The notes beneath the pieces were generated by a model, which was not told the origin of the DNA, made no database searches, and saw only the letters and a program-made list of their open reading frames with translations. From contig CANRML010000051.1 in the NCBI GenBank assembly GCA_947631725.1, forward strand, positions 1 through 8,546: a DNA stretch of 8,546 bases, written 5' to 3'. Below, in pieces: positions 1 through 7,020 of this stretch. Numbering within the stretch: the first letter of the stretch is position 1; every line of letters starts with the position of its first letter. This DNA comes from an uncultured Clostridia bacterium (GTDB taxonomy: Bacteria > Bacillota > Clostridia > TANB77 > CAG-508). A program made the position numbers and the translations under genes.

Positions 1-631
1 TATATGGTTTTAATTCTAAATTTGGTACATCCCATGCTAGTCTAATCTTGCGTTCTGTAATTTTATTTTCAAGAAGTTGGGCTTTTTGTTCAGAAATGAT
101 GTGGTCATAGTTTGAAGATTCTTCTGAGAAAACACATCCACAATATTTTTGCATATATAGTCCTAATTCTCTTGCCTTAGCTTGTCCTTCTCTAAATCCA
201 ACACGAAAATCCCTATAAACAAATTCTAGTCCATACTTATTAGCTAAACTTTCTCCTATTTTCTTAATCATTTCATGCTTTTGGTAAGGGCTTACCAATA
301 AAGTTGTAGTAAAAGATGTATAACCATTTTCTTTGGCAAATTTTGCTGTTTGCTCTAATCTGACTGGATAGCAATAATCTTGGCAACGTGTATCCAGTTT
401 ATCAACTACATTTTTGCAAAATGCATCTAGTCCATATTCTTCTTCAAATATAGCTTCAATTTTTACCATTTTACTATATTCTTTTAATGTATCTCTTCTT
501 GCTTTATACTCCATATATGGATGTATATTAGGATTATACCAGTATACAGTTGGCTCTATTCCTTCTTTTCTTAAAGAATCAATGCAATATACACTACATG
601 GTGCACAACAAGTATGCATTAATAATTTCAT
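1..631 (-). CDS. queH: Epoxyqueuosine reductase QueH (3' end cut by window edge)
   Basis: QueH reduces epoxyqueuosine to queuosine in the wobble position of GUN-anticodon tRNAs; it is the non-cobalamin alternative to QueG and acts in the cytosol. I read 210 residues before the frame leaves the window without a stop; family members are roughly 180-250 aa, so little is missing. Visible signatures are MHTCCAPC near the N-terminus (C8, C9, C12), RCQDYCYPVRLEQTA around 82-96 (C83, C87), a TTTLLVSPYQKH segment, FRVGFREGQ and the late YCGC motif (C164, C166). These are the cysteine sets that, in this family, hold the iron-sulfur centre and form the redox disulfide. The ATG at 631-629 is preceded by AGAAGGGA (648-641), nine bases upstream. 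It begins one base after the stop of the preceding glycosyltransferase, so it is almost certainly cotranscribed and translationally coupled. The N-terminal MKLLMHTCC start is typical of the family. Confidence 0.93.
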   Translation of the reverse strand, partial: MKLLMHTCCAPCSVYCIDSLRKEGIEPTVYWYNPNIHPYMEYKARRDTLKEYSKMVKIEAIFEEEYGLDAFCKNVVDKLDTRCQDYCYPVRLEQTAKFAKENGYTSFTTTLLVSPYQKHEMIKKIGESLANKYGLEFVYRDFRVGFREGQAKARELGLYMQKYCGCVFSEESSNYDHIISEQKAQLLENKITERKIRLAWDVPNLELKPY

Positions 632-632
632 A

Positions 633-2189
633 TTACTTCGTCCCTTCTATGACTATATATTTATCAAATTCTGTTACTTTAAAATCTTCTAATTTATATT
701 TGTCTTTATCTATTGATTTTATCATATATGCAATATTTTTATTATTTTCTATATCTTCAATTTCTGTAAAATAATAATTATTAAATCCATCCACTTGTCT
801 AAATTCTGAGTTTGTATTTGCATATCTAACTGTATCTACAAAATCTTTTGTGTTATATTCTGTATAAAATAGTACATAAATATATGGTTCTTTAATTTTA
901 TTTGTTATATATATTTGTTTATCTTTTAAAGTATCTATATATTTAATTGGTTCTTCTAATCCACCTTCAAAAGTATATAGTTTATCGCTATCTTGCTTTA
1001 TATATGTTTGCATAAATAAAGCAAATGAAATTATATATATTCCTGTAATTGCATATATAACATATTTTTTATCAGATAGTTCTTCTATCCCTAATATTGT
1101 ATAATAAATAATTGGTATGATGATTATATTTAAGCGATTAATGTTAGGTTCACATACTGGTAATATACATAGTCCTGCAATTAACCATATATTAAAAATT
1201 GAATTATATTTTATTTCTTCTTTTTCTTTAGCTTTAAAACTTCTAATAATGCCAATAATAGTAAACACTGTTGAAAACACATATATTATTCCATATCCTT
1301 CAATTGCGTTCCACTCTAGCCCATCATACTGTTTTATAAATATTTCTATGGCATCTGATATATTTTTTCCTAAAAAGATTGACGTTATCTCTTGAAATCT
1401 ATTAACTTCTAATTTAGGAATAGTCATAAAAGGTAAATTTATTTGTGGCAAATCAAATATGTTTATTATTACATATAGCATTATTGGAAATGATATAACA
1501 GCAACAATTGCAAGTGAAAAAATTCCTTGTGCTAGCTTAATCTGTTTTTTTCTATATAAAAACACCAATAATAGAATAACAAATATTGGTAAAAACAAAT
1601 AAGATGTTCCATATGCATAACTACTAAGTCCTAATATTACAAATCCCAGATAATGATACTGTTTCTTGTTACTTTCTAACCCTTTTATAATAAAGTAAAT
1701 TGCAAATAAAATTAAGTCTGGGAATAAATTTGATTCTAATCCCCATCTACTTTTCATTATATGCCAAGGACATATTGCAAAAAATGCTAATCCTATTCGT
1801 GCTATTTTTTTATTTGTCATTTTTCTAAGAATTAAATAAAACAATACAACAGATATGGAACTAATAATTGCCATAGGTAAACGTACTGCCAAAATATTTA
1901 ATCCTAAGATTTTTATAAATGGAATTATTAAGTATGTTAATAATGCATTTTGTCCACTACCCCAAGCTTGCAAAAATATTGGTAAAAAGTTTCCATTTCT
2001 ATCTATTTCATAATTCAAAATACTATATGCTTCATATCCAGAAGATATTTCATCCACATTGGCCGAATTAGGTAATACATCAATACCTATTAGTCTAACA
2101 GTAATTCCTAATATAATTAATAAAATAATACTAATTTCATACCTTTTTGTTACTATTATTTCTTTGATTTTATTGCATATATGCGTCAT
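633..2189 (-). CDS. Polytopic GT-C (GT39/ArnT/PMT-like) membrane glycosyltransferase
   Basis: This 518-aa integral membrane protein has the layout of the GT-C superfamily, enzymes that move a sugar from a polyprenyl-phosphate carrier to an acceptor on the outer face of the membrane. The first hydrophobic segment (about 18-36) is followed by a first outer loop with NVDEISSGYEAY, whose D46-E47 matches the catalytic acidic pair of the family. Then come G-N-x-x-P and GSGQNALLTYL (77-87), a run of membrane helices (about 88-240, 300-315, 330-395), SRWGLESN (147-154), EPNINRLN (347-354) and a soluble C-terminal part (about 400-518) that probably faces outside. Donor and acceptor cannot be told from sequence. 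The ATG at 2189 lies inside the end of the upstream frameshifted gene (20-nt overlap), with AGGAGA at 2206-2201, 11 bases upstream. Its stop is one base before queH. The gene is intact, unlike its upstream neighbour. Confidence 0.8.
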   Translation of the reverse strand: MTHICNKIKEIIVTKRYEISIILLIILGITVRLIGIDVLPNSANVDEISSGYEAYSILNYEIDRNGNFLPIFLQAWGSGQNALLTYLIIPFIKILGLNILAVRLPMAIISSISVVLFYLILRKMTNKKIARIGLAFFAICPWHIMKSRWGLESNLFPDLILFAIYFIIKGLESNKKQYHYLGFVILGLSSYAYGTSYLFLPIFVILLLVFLYRKKQIKLAQGIFSLAIVAVISFPIMLYVIINIFDLPQINLPFMTIPKLEVNRFQEITSIFLGKNISDAIEIFIKQYDGLEWNAIEGYGIIYVFSTVFTIIGIIRSFKAKEKEEIKYNSIFNIWLIAGLCILPVCEPNINRLNIIIIPIIYYTILGIEELSDKKYVIYAITGIYIISFALFMQTYIKQDSDKLYTFEGGLEEPIKYIDTLKDKQIYITNKIKEPYIYVLFYTEYNTKDFVDTVRYANTNSEFRQVDGFNNYYFTEIEDIENNKNIAYMIKSIDKDKYKLEDFKVTEFDKYIVIEGTK

Positions 2190-3715
2190 AAATTTCTATT
2201 TCTCCTATATGTCTTAAGTTTTCTTTTATATATGTAATAACCTTTGTTGGTGATTGCCAATTTAATGTTTCGCTATCTTTTTTTACAAGATATATTATGT
2301 TTTCATTTTTCTCTTTTTCTATTTTTTCTATTTGTCCTTGTTCTCCGTCTTTCCCAATATTTCCTTTTAAGAACATATCATAATTCTTTGTGTATTTATC
2401 AAGTGGAATAGTATAAACTGCACTTTCTGCATCTAATATATATACTGTTATTCCTTGCTTTTCTTTTTCTTCAATATATTTATCTATCCCTGTAATTCTA
2501 TCTTGTAAATATTCTGGTACTTCAATATTTTCAAAATGTTCTATTTCTTTATTTATTTTTCCAGCTCTATAGTTGTTTATATATTCTCGTATATTTATTA
2601 CACCATGTAAGCTTATTATTGATAATAGTCCTAGCCATATTATTAATGTTATAGTTTTATAATAAAACTTTTTCTTAGGGTATTTTATCTTATCATATCC
2701 GATTTTTCCTAATAAAAATAAGCAATAGCTAGCACAAACAAGTGCACTTGTTATACCTATTGAAAAATGAATTTTATCTGCAATAGGATAAATAACTACT
2801 AGCATTGATAAACTATATAATGTTAAAATTTGAATATTTGTAAATTTTTCTCTGGTTTCTTCTTGTATTTCTGGTTTTTTGATATTAATAATTTTTGTTA
2901 TTATACTTGTTAAAATAGTTGCAATAATTGTAATAGGTATTATTCTTGATAAAATAGCTATTTCTAATGTGTTGCTTTTTAGTAATGTTTCATATTCTAT
3001 TTTATTATCAAATGTTGCTATTCCTTTTATTGCATAATCTATAAAGTCATTAAAAGATTTAGTAATAATAAGGTATGATAATAAGATAACACATGGAATA
3101 GTAATTCCTAATATTCGTTTTCCTATTTTCTTCATTACTACTTTTATATTTTCTTTTTTATTGATTTCTAATAAAGGCTTTAATAAAACTGCTATTACAA
3201 TTATTGCTCCTATACTTTGTTTAGTACAAATAGCTAGTCCTGCTAAGATGCCTATCAATAATGATTTATTTTTCTTTTTTACAGCTAACTCTAAATACAA
3301 AATGATTAAGCTAAGAAATAGACACATATAGTTATAATCAATACAAAAGATTTCACGAAATAGCAATCCTATTAGTATTGCAATAATTATACTTATGTTT
3401 GTTTCTTTAGTAATTTGTTTTAATATTTTAAATATCATATATAAAATAGCTGTCATTAGTAGAGCTGCTAAAATTCTCATTATAATAAGTTGATTTGATA
3501 TTATTTTTAAAAAAATACTGCTAATAAATGGTAATAATGGAGTTGTAATTGTACTAATTTCTTTATATGGTATTCTCCCGTTCTGCTATATTTCTTGCTA
3601 TGTTGTAATTCCATAGTTCATCTAGGTCTCCTAATGGCTTTACTAAAATACTGCTAAAAATTATGATAAATATCAAAATAGCTAAAAGGTATTCCTTTTT
3701 TAATATTTTTTTCAT
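2170..3715 (-). pseudogene. Frameshifted GT-C-type polytopic membrane glycosyltransferase
   Basis: One gene in two frames. The first frame starts at ATG 3715-3713 and reads an N-terminal membrane segment (about 9-26) and GDLDELWNYNIARNIAE (29-45), then runs after five wrong residues into TAA at 3565-3563. Skipping one base at 3580-3583 lets the reading continue as GRIPYKEISTITTPLLPFI and on without interruption to the stop at 2170. The span of 1546 bases is one more than 515 codons, so the repaired product is 514 aa, close to the intact 518-aa neighbour. The DLDE motif in the first outer loop, IPY, and the later CTKQSIG and YPIADKIHF stretches resemble clostridial GT-C family proteins. About eight to ten membrane helices precede a soluble C-terminal region (about 380-514 of the repaired protein). 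The true start is supported by AGGGAG at 3726-3721. A start at 3480 has no ribosome binding site and would give 436 aa lacking the first helix and the acidic pair. Real mutation, sequencing error and recoding remain possible. Confidence 0.85.
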
Positions 3716-3720
3716 TTTTT

Positions 3721-3726
3721 CTCCCT
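3721..3726 (-). promoter_or_regulatory. Ribosome binding site AGGGAG fixing the start of the frameshifted gene
   Basis: AGGGAG overlaps the ruvB stop codon (TAG, 3727-3725) and sits five bases before the ATG at 3715. It shows that translation is set up to begin at 3715, not at 3480, where the upstream bases (aacttattata) contain no Shine-Dalgarno sequence. This is the main evidence that the downstream frame is the rest of a broken gene. Confidence 0.8.
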
Positions 3727-4729
3727 ATTCTAAATAAGAATATCCCATATGAGCATATGCTGGTGGTAAAACAGTTCTTCCTCTCAATGTTCTAGCTATA
3801 AATCCAATTTGAATCAAATATGGTTCATAAACATCTTCTATTGTATCAACTTCTTCTCCTATTGTTGCAGCTAATGCCTCTATTCCAACTGGTTTTCCTC
3901 TATATTGTACAATCATAGTTTCTAGTATTTTTCTATCAATTTCATCTAGTCCTAATTCATCAATTTCTAGTTTATTCAAAGCATGTTTTGTAACTTTTAG
4001 ATTTATTTCTCCATCTCCTAATACAGATGCATAGTCTCTAACTCTTTTTAGAATTCTATTTGCAATTCTAGGTGTTCCTCTTGATCTTCTTGCAATCTCA
4101 ATTGCTGCTTCTTCTTGAATTTTGACATCTAGTATATTACTAGAACGTTTGACAATTTTAGTTAAATCTTCTACAGAATATAGTTCTAGTCTATGTACAA
4201 TTCCAAATCTATCCCTTAATGGTGTTGTTAAAGCTCCTGCTTTTGTTGTTGCACCAATTAGAGTGAATTTTGGTAAATCAAGTCTAATTGATCTAGCACT
4301 TGATCCTTTTCCTATAATAATATCTAGTGTATAATCTTCTAAAGCTGGGTATAAAATTTCTTCTACGCTTTTACTAAGTCTATGAATTTCATCTATAAAT
4401 AGTACATCAAATTCAGACAAGTTTGTAAGTAATGCTGCTAAATCTCCTGGTTTTTCAATAGCTGGTCCTGATGTGATTTTAATATTTGCGTTCATTTCAT
4501 TTGATATAATATTTGATAGAGTTGTTTTGCCTAATCCTGGCGGTCCATATAGTAATACATGATCTAAAGCCTCTCCTCTTTTTTTAGCTGCTTCAATATA
4601 TATTTTCATATTTTCCTTTATTTTGTCTTGCCCTATATATTCTTCTAAAGTCTTAGGTCTTAAAGAGTTTTCTAGTTTTTCTTCACCAGCATTTTCTAGC
4701 TCTGGCGAAATTAATCTTTCTTCTTCCAT
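3725..4729 (-). CDS. ruvB: Holliday junction branch migration ATPase RuvB
   Basis: RuvB is the hexameric AAA+ motor that, loaded by RuvA, pulls DNA through a Holliday junction during recombinational repair. The 334-aa length is normal. Visible motifs are [12 protein letters not shown] (23-34), Walker A GPPGLGKT (62-69), Walker B with DEIH (113-116), sensor GATT (159-162), the arginine finger in LRDRFG (R174), and a C-terminal winged helix with [11 protein letters not shown] near the end. All key residues are present, so it should be active. The ATG at 4729-4727 has AGGAG at 4740-4736 six bases upstream. It follows the Alg13-like gene by 23 bp and its stop is 9 bp before the next start. RuvA is usually the upstream partner but is not adjacent here; a glycosyltransferase pair occupies that position, so ruvA must be elsewhere. 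Confidence 0.98.
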   Translation of the reverse strand: MEEERLISPELENAGEEKLENSLRPKTLEEYIGQDKIKENMKIYIEAAKKRGEALDHVLLYGPPGLGKTTLSNIISNEMNANIKITSGPAIEKPGDLAALLTNLSEFDVLFIDEIHRLSKSVEEILYPALEDYTLDIIIGKGSSARSIRLDLPKFTLIGATTKAGALTTPLRDRFGIVHRLELYSVEDLTKIVKRSSNILDVKIQEEAAIEIARRSRGTPRIANRILKRVRDYASVLGDGEINLKVTKHALNKLEIDELGLDEIDRKILETMIVQYRGKPVGIEALAATIGEEVDTIEDVYEPYLIQIGFIARTLRGRTVLPPAYAHMGYSYLE

Positions 4730-4752
4730 ATTTTGCTCCTTTTGCTAGTTTT

Positions 4753-5232
4753 TTAAATTTTTTCAATAAAATCTTCTATTATATTTAATATTTTATCATT
4801 ATTTACTTTATATTCTACTGGCTGAAATGTTTTTGCTCTTTCGATTGCTTCTTCTAGTTCTTCAACATCATTTATCCCTATAATATATCCTTTTTTAGAA
4901 AATGCTTCTACTATATCTTTTTGATGGTCATTAACATGTTCTCCATATTGGTGTTTACGAGGTACAGCTATAACTTTTTTCCCAAATTTTAATGAAGATA
5001 CAATAGATGCTCCTCCTCCGTGTGTAATAATTAAATCTGCCTGTTCTTGGTATTTTCCGATTTCTGTTTTTGGTATTAAACTAAATTGTTCCATATTTTT
5101 GCTTTCATATTTTGTATATCCTGCTTGTACAATTACCTTTTCTTTTATTCTACCATTTTCTATTAACTTATCTATTTCTTCTAATAGTCTGTGAAAACTA
5201 TTATTTTGTGTTCCCAACATAATAAATATCAT
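4753..5232 (-). CDS. Alg13/PssE-like catalytic subunit of a two-part glycosyltransferase
   Basis: This 159-aa protein matches the C-terminal domain of GT28 (MurG-like) glycosyltransferases, the nucleotide-sugar-binding half that in Alg13/Alg14 and bacterial PssE/PssD (EpsF/EpsE, Cps14G/Cps14F) systems works only with a membrane-anchored partner. Signatures are the N-terminal beta strand MIFIMLGTQ, the HGGGAS loop at 71-76 (sugar-nucleotide binding), and PRKHQYGEHVNDHQ at 91-104, the usual donor-site segment. There is no signal peptide or membrane helix, as expected for the cytosolic partner. The N-terminal GTQNNSFHRLL replaces the GTHxxxFxRLL seen in many relatives. It abuts the Alg14-like gene (TAA directly followed by ATG), and its ribosome binding site GGAGGT lies inside that gene. 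Its likely job is to add the second sugar to a polyprenyl-diphosphate-linked glycan; which sugar is unknown. The two-part assignment is strong, substrate specificity is not predictable. Confidence 0.9.
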   Translation of the reverse strand: MIFIMLGTQNNSFHRLLEEIDKLIENGRIKEKVIVQAGYTKYESKNMEQFSLIPKTEIGKYQEQADLIITHGGGASIVSSLKFGKKVIAVPRKHQYGEHVNDHQKDIVEAFSKKGYIIGINDVEELEEAIERAKTFQPVEYKVNNDKILNIIEDFIEKI

Positions 5233-5706
5233 TTAATATATTAAACCTCCATATACTGCTTTTGGATATAGTTTTAGCATTTCTTCCCATTGTACAATAA
5301 ATAAATCTGCTATTGGATAAATTAGCCTTCCTGTTGCAGTTTTTTTATTTATATTTGCTATTGTTTCAATATATATAATTTTACTTCCAAATATTTTTCC
5401 TAAAACACACATTGGTCCTGCTGTATGTGTTCCTGTTGATATAATTACTTTTGGATGTATTTTAAAATATAGGTAAACTGTTTTTATACATAAATATAGA
5501 TATTTAAAAATATATGAAAATATTTTTGCTCTTGTTCCATATGGAAGAAAAGATAATTTTTCGCCATATTGTTCTTTTAAAGTTATATTTGATTTATCTT
5601 TTTCTGTGATAATATGATAGTCATATTTTTCAAATAATGGTTTTAATTGTAATAGTTCTTCTAAATGACCACCTGTACTCGAAATAAACAATACTTTTTT
5701 CTCCAT
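5233..5706 (-). CDS. Alg14/PssD-like membrane-recruiting subunit of a two-part glycosyltransferase
   Basis: A 157-aa protein of the Alg14 family, the half that binds the lipid-linked acceptor at the cytosolic membrane face and recruits the Alg13-like subunit encoded next. Visible marks are the N-terminal strand and loop VLFISSTGGHLEELLQL (5-21), a basic-hydrophobic stretch at about 60-85 likely to sit in the membrane surface, STGTHTAGP (90-98), YIETIANI (112-119), LFIVQWEEM (135-143) and the C-terminal YGGLIY. Length fits bacterial PssD/EpsE relatives. It is the first gene of the second transcription unit, with an ATG at 5706-5704 and the purine-rich GAGAGG at 5726-5721, about 14 bases upstream, somewhat far. 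A promoter lies 39 bp or more upstream of the start. The expected neighbours of a capsule locus (polymerase, flippase, initiating phosphoglycosyltransferase) are not in this window. Confidence 0.9.
   Translation of the reverse strand: MEKKVLFISSTGGHLEELLQLKPLFEKYDYHIITEKDKSNITLKEQYGEKLSFLPYGTRAKIFSYIFKYLYLCIKTVYLYFKIHPKVIISTGTHTAGPMCVLGKIFGSKIIYIETIANINKKTATGRLIYPIADLFIVQWEEMLKLYPKAVYGGLIY
5245..5250 (-). promoter_or_regulatory. Ribosome binding site GGAGGT inside the Alg14-like gene
   Basis: A perfect GGAGGT forms the GGA GGT codons (Gly-Gly) of the C-terminal YGGLIY of the Alg14-like protein. It lies 12 bases before the Alg13-like ATG at 5232. Stop and start touch (TAAATG), so ribosomes finishing the first subunit can restart on the second, which suits a 1:1 complex. 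Confidence 0.85.
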
Positions 5707-5744
5707 TTATTTGGTTATTTCCTCTCTAATATTTTAACACTCTT

Positions 5745-5773
5745 ATTATATCCTTTTTTTCTTTTTATGTCTA
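5745..5773 (-). promoter_or_regulatory. SigA-type promoter of the glycosyltransferase-ruvB-queH unit
   Basis: On the minus strand, TAGACA (5773-5768, one mismatch to TTGACA) is followed after exactly 17 bp by a perfect TATAAT (5750-5745). Transcription would start near 5738, giving a leader of about 30 bases before the Alg14-like ATG. The spacer is A-rich. No second promoter of comparable quality is obvious between the genes downstream, so this one probably drives all six genes. AT-rich DNA yields chance TATAAT boxes, but the spacing and the position just behind a terminator argue for function. Confidence 0.7.
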
Positions 5774-5784
5774 GCAATTTGCTA
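5772..5784. repeat. Inverted repeat TAGCAAATTGCTA at the -35 box
   Basis: A perfect 13-bp inverted repeat (six-base arms around one central base) overlaps the last two bases of the -35 box. It could be a small operator, or on the plus strand a weak hairpin followed by six T residues. Its arms are short and AT-rich, so chance is a real possibility. No regulator gene is nearby in the window. Confidence 0.35.
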
Positions 5785-5806
5785 TTTTTTATATAAAAAT
5801 CTATAC

Positions 5807-5834
5807 AAAAAAAGCTAAGATAAATCCTAGCTTT
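5807..5834 (-). terminator. Intrinsic terminator of the dnaK-dnaJ unit
   Basis: Two bases after the dnaJ stop, the minus strand reads AAAGCTAGGA, loop TTTA, TCTTAGCTTT: a ten-pair stem with one G-T wobble. The stem end merges into seven T residues (5813-5807). This is a complete rho-independent terminator and separates the chaperone genes from the next promoter about 30 bp away. Confidence 0.9.
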
Positions 5835-5836
5835 AA

Positions 5837-7003
5837 TTATCCAAACAATCCACGTTTTTTCACTGGTGGTTGTTCGTTCATTGTTTTTGCTAATTGAGTT
5901 AATAAATCTCTTTGTTCTTTTGAGAGTTTTTTAGGAGTTTGAACAATTACTGTAAAGATATAATCTCCTTGTATTGAAGAATTAACACTCTTGAATCCTT
6001 TATTTCTTATAGTGAATTTTGTTCCTGTTTGTGTTCCTTCTGGAATTTTATAACTTTCCTTACTTCCATCTACCATTGGAATTTCAAGTTCAGCTCCTAA
6101 TGTTGCTTGTGTAATTGTAATTGGAATTTCACATAATACATGATTTCCTTTTCTTGTGAAAATATTATGTTTCTTTATTCTAACAGTAATATATAAATCA
6201 CCATTAGGTCCACCTTTTTGTCCAGGTTCTCCTTCTCCTCTTAGAGCTACAGTTTGTTCATTATCTATTCCTGCTGGTATGCGTACCTTAATTTTTGGTT
6301 GTTTTCTAACTGTTCCTTTTCCTTTACACTCTTCACAAGGTTCTTTAATAACTTCCCCTGTTCCATGACACTCAGGACAAGTTCTAGTTGTTTGTACTTG
6401 ACCTAAAATAGTATTTTGTACTTGCCTGATTTGTCCTGTTCCTTGGCAGTTTGGACATTTCATTGGGTTTGTTCCAGGTTTTGCACCTGTTCCATTACAA
6501 TGAGTACATTTTTCATTTCTATTTATTACAATTTCTTTTTCTACACCTAAATATGCTTCTTCAAATGTTATATCCATACGCAAATTTAAGTCTGCGCCTT
6601 TTCTAGGTCCATTTTGTCTACTTCTCGTAGATTGTCTGCCAAATCCTCCTGTAAAGAAAGATGAGAAAATATCTCCTAAATCACCAAAATCTCCAAATCC
6701 ATCAAATCCTGAGCCATTATATGAATAATATCCTCCTTGACCTCCAAATGGTCCACCGGTTCCTCCAAAACCTTGTGGTCCATCTGGTCCAAATTGGTCA
6801 TACATCCTTCTTTTTTGTGGGTCTGATAGAGTTTCATAGGCTTCGTTTACTTCTTTAAATTTTGCTTCCGCTTCTTTTTTATTATCAGGGTTTGCATCTG
6901 GATGGTATTTCTTTGCCAATTTTCTATATGCTTTTTTTAGTTCGTCATCAGTTGCATTTTTATTTACCCCTAGCACTTCATAATAGTCTCTTTTACTAGC
7001 CAT
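5837..7003 (-). CDS. dnaJ: Chaperone DnaJ (Hsp40 type I)
   Basis: DnaJ delivers unfolded substrates to DnaK and stimulates its ATPase. At 388 aa it is of usual length and complete. The J-domain (about 5-70) has the HPD triad at 34-36. It is followed by a Gly/Phe-rich region (about 71-125) and the zinc-binding domain with four CxxCxGxG repeats starting at C166, C183, C209 and C223; all eight cysteines are present and the fourth repeat reads CEECKGKG. The two-part substrate-binding C-terminal domain (about 230-355) and a dimerisation tail come last. The ATG at 7003-7001 has GAGAGGA seven bases upstream and lies 17 bp after the dnaK stop, the normal dnaK-dnaJ order. The intrinsic terminator follows directly. 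Heat-shock control would be expected upstream of dnaK or of hrcA/grpE, outside the window. Confidence 0.98.
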   Translation of the reverse strand: MASKRDYYEVLGVNKNATDDELKKAYRKLAKKYHPDANPDNKKEAEAKFKEVNEAYETLSDPQKRRMYDQFGPDGPQGFGGTGGPFGGQGGYYSYNGSGFDGFGDFGDLGDIFSSFFTGGFGRQSTRSRQNGPRKGADLNLRMDITFEEAYLGVEKEIVINRNEKCTHCNGTGAKPGTNPMKCPNCQGTGQIRQVQNTILGQVQTTRTCPECHGTGEVIKEPCEECKGKGTVRKQPKIKVRIPAGIDNEQTVALRGEGEPGQKGGPNGDLYITVRIKKHNIFTRKGNHVLCEIPITITQATLGAELEIPMVDGSKESYKIPEGTQTGTKFTIRNKGFKSVNSSIQGDYIFTVIVQTPKKLSKEQRDLLTQLAKTMNEQPPVKKRGLFG

Positions 7004-7020
7004 TGTTTTTTCCTCTCAAT

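Noticed and set aside
880..1080. Clusters of TATATAT as promoters or repeats
   Set aside because: They fall within coding sequence of an AT-rich gene and lack -35 boxes at proper spacing; they reflect Ile/Tyr codons.
414..1395. Plus-strand open frames at 414-692, 550-774 and 1117-1395
   Set aside because: They lie opposite queH and the GT-C gene, have no family resemblance or ribosome binding sites, and their composition is the complement of the real genes.
2170..3480. Stand-alone 436-aa membrane protein starting at ATG 3480
   Set aside because: No ribosome binding site precedes 3480, the same frame carries conserved-looking protein upstream (GRIPYKEIST to LII), and a well-placed start exists at 3715. 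It is the downstream part of the frameshifted gene.
5772..5790. Plus-strand intrinsic terminator at the TAGCAAATTGCTA repeat
   Set aside because: The stem is only five usable pairs, AT-rich, and no plus-strand gene leads into it; kept only as a low-confidence repeat.
7004..7020. CIRCE or other heat-shock operator near dnaJ
   Set aside because: Only 17 bp lie between dnaK and dnaJ and they hold just the ribosome binding site; the operator would be upstream of the window.
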